The notes beneath the pieces were generated by a model. That model worked only from the letters and a program-made list of their open reading frames with translations. It searched no databases and was not told the origin of the DNA. Position numbers and translations under genes: made by a program. Below, piece after piece: positions 62,041 to 64,000 of a DNA stretch of 64,000 nucleotides. The first letter of the stretch is position 1, and each line of letters starts with the position of its first letter. This DNA is from Coptis chinensis (Eukaryota; Streptophyta; Magnoliopsida; Ranunculales; Ranunculaceae), in contig CM027379.1 of the NCBI GenBank assembly GCA_015680905.1, positions 100,305,001-100,369,000 on the forward strand, written 5' to 3'.

Positions 62041-62333
62041 TTAAAAACAAAATTACATGATTTGTATCTTTGAAAATTGGCTAATTGCGGCAGTTATTAG
62101 CATTGCAAATTTTAATATTATCAAGAATCATAGTCCGGGAAGAAGTTTCCTTCATCATTTTGATATTATTAATTCTCACTTAAAGCATACAAGAAGCTGA
62201 AGATGCAGAGGAGCAATGTCCATAAACTATGATTCCTGTTGACTCAGTAGGTGATCCATGTTACGGATACACAAGAAGCTGCAGCATTGTTTGGCTCATC
62301 CTCGAATGTGGATTGGTAGAACATATGGTGGTT

Positions 62334-64000
62334 TTAAGCATTATCCGAAGGGAGAGTGTTTTCAATATTTGAGGGCATCAAGACATTGAAACCATCTGAA
62401 GCAGTTGATAGGAGCATCCCTGGGATTTGGGCATGCCAGTGTAGTTCCTTCAAATCTTTCTGACCCTGTTCATAATTTAGAACATAAGTTAGAAATGGTA
62501 GAACTTTACATTATCGTTCAAGTGAGAATAACATATGTTTATTACCTGATGAACAAAGAGCAATTGGGGTGGCAAATCTTCGGGGGCATTGGCTTGCTCT
62601 TTGATTCGAGCTCTGAATTCAGCCTCTTCTTCCTCATCCCTCTCTAATGAAAGGTCCCAAATCCTGATTTCAAAAGCCAATTAGATCGTAAGAGTTAAAA
62701 CAGAGCAAACTGCCCTATCACTTTTATCAGTTTTATTATGTTAGCCAACTTATAAAAATGACATAAGTTTTCTTACGTTAGCTGATTATCTGTTGATGAA
62801 ACTGCCAACGTTGAAGGTTCATGCGGGCTCCATTCAATAGATGTAATAGGTTGTTTATGGTATTCAAAATGTGCCACACGTGAGTCACCCTGCACCAAAA
62901 TGGCAAAATCACACATAAAGTGAGCAGGTTCCTACTAAATAAGCTATAGTTCACTTAGCCGCCTGAAAATTGAGTAGTTCACAATATCCGGCAAGGCATT
63001 GGATATCACATAAATAATAACTACAACTGAGCAGCATTTAACATTTAAATTCTAAACAAATTATACACCCAGGGTAGGTGCAGCTAGAGTATAATTTTTT
63101 CTGCATAAGAACTCTATACGATTAAGTAGCGCAAATTGTACATTACCCCACACAAAAAGATTGAAATGTTAAGGAAATACCTTCAGTAACCGAAGATCAT
63201 GAATAGAAAATGTGCCATCATCACTTCCAGATGCTAACATACAGCTAGCTAGCCTATTCATGATTATGCAAGTACAAGATCAATCTAAAGTTAAAAAGAA
63301 AGATACATGAGAGAACGGTGGAAACATAATATATTAAAATTACCGGTTCCACGAGATAACATTCACATCTGCTTTATGTGCCTTAATAGAAACTGCAGGT
63401 GTTTTTCCCAAACGGGTATCCCATATGGCAAACGTACCATCCACAGAACATGACGCAAAAACATCAGCTTCGGTAGGGCTCCACTGCATGAAGGCATTTA
63501 GACAACTTTTATAACGAAATAGACTTCAAATTGAGGACTTACCGTATTAAAACACGCACACAAAAAAACGAAGAAGTTTTGTTAATCAAGTTAGAGTGTA
63601 CCTGGAGATCCTCAACACTTCCAGCATGCCCAACAAAAGGAGTAGAATCTACTTTCCATGTTCCACTAGACAAAGGCTCCCACAAATGAATAGCCTTCTT
63701 GCAATCCCCTTAAGACATGAAAAAAGAAAAAAGAAAATAGTAGTAGTGTTAGTTTTGAGTAGATTGTTTTGCGGCAACGTAATTCAAATACATCACCAAA
63801 CAAAGATATATCACTTCAAATACACAACGAGACCCTTGAATAGATCTATTCTTGGAGCAAAGTGAATAAAAGAAAAAGATACAATAACAAACATTGTATA
63901 ATATTACCAGATACAAGCCTTCCAGGAACCAGAGGACTCCAGTCTAGAGCAAAACCTTCATCTTTGTGCCCGCTAAACTTCATTAACGGATCCATAGAAA
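62334..64000 (-). CDS. GRWD1: Glutamate-rich WD repeat-containing protein 1 (GRWD1), 3' part
   Basis: The seven last exons are 63908->64000, 63602-63708, 63344-63483, 63181-63253, 62777-62889, 62546-62663, 62334-62465; all are GT-AG and in phase. WD40 repeat text: KFSGHKDEGFALDWSP, SVDGTFAIWDTRLG, DVNVISWNR, ASGSDDGTFSIHDLRLLK, TSIEWSPHEPSTLAVSS, DNQLTIWDLSLERDEEEEAE. The C-terminal signature of the family follows: ANAPEDLPPQLLFVHQ, GQKDLKELHWH, DGFNVLMPSNI, then the stop at 62334-62336. GRWD1/Rrb1-type proteins chaperone ribosomal protein L3 and act in 60S ribosome assembly in the nucleolus and nucleus. The N-terminal acidic part lies beyond the window. The last WD unit has SIHD where SIWD is usual. 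Confidence 0.93.

Noticed and set aside
1-64000. Biosynthetic gene cluster or other coordinated system
   Set aside because: The intact genes belong to unrelated housekeeping or signalling pathways; no tailoring-enzyme grouping is present.

Overview
This window is nuclear DNA of a flowering plant, most probably a eudicot. Its genes are split by many short GT-AG introns. It encodes a mitochondrial glycine decarboxylase P protein, a plant Raf-like kinase of the EDR1/CTR1 group and an RTE1-family protein, and it is full of plant transposon types (hAT, Mutator-like MITEs, L1-type LINEs). I could not fix the species.

Left part (1-25 kb) is a gene-poor accessory region. It starts with the broken 3' end of an mTERF gene and an intact intronless RING-H2 E3-ligase-like gene (1208-1996, minus). 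An 8.2-kb nested pair of hAT elements follows (2679-10861); both copies carry a captured piece of a host glyoxalase I gene. Next come a foldback MITE, a 6.7-kb degenerate L1-type LINE with a clear target duplication (12312-18972), a broken second RING-H2 copy (19042-19817), a 707-bp hAT-like element and a PPR pseudogene. A third upstream region of the RING family, with no gene attached, lies at about 24.1-24.4 kb. The RING locus thus looks like an old tandem array that was later blown apart by transposons.

Middle part (25-45 kb) is genic. An RTE1/RTH-type gene (two coding exons, 5' UTR intron, minus strand) is followed by a 14-exon Raf-like MAPKKK of the B3 group (30380-45000, minus; 690 codons assembled exon by exon, closest in my memory to Arabidopsis RAF3). 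A Mutator-type MITE sits in its largest intron.

Right part (45-64 kb): a 1-kb hAT-like element and other repeats, then a complete 15-exon GLDP gene (49203-56780, minus; 1034 codons), a LINE remnant, a head-to-tail trimer of a roughly 460-bp repeat (59768-61121), and the 3' seven exons of GRWD1, a WD40 ribosome-biogenesis protein, which runs off the right edge. All four intact multi-exon genes and the intact RING gene are on the minus strand. They act in separate processes (photorespiration, ethylene/defence signalling, ribosome assembly); nothing suggests a functional cluster. I saw no tRNA, rRNA, CRISPR or organellar insert. The most unusual object is the nested, inverted hAT pair with its captured glyoxalase exons.
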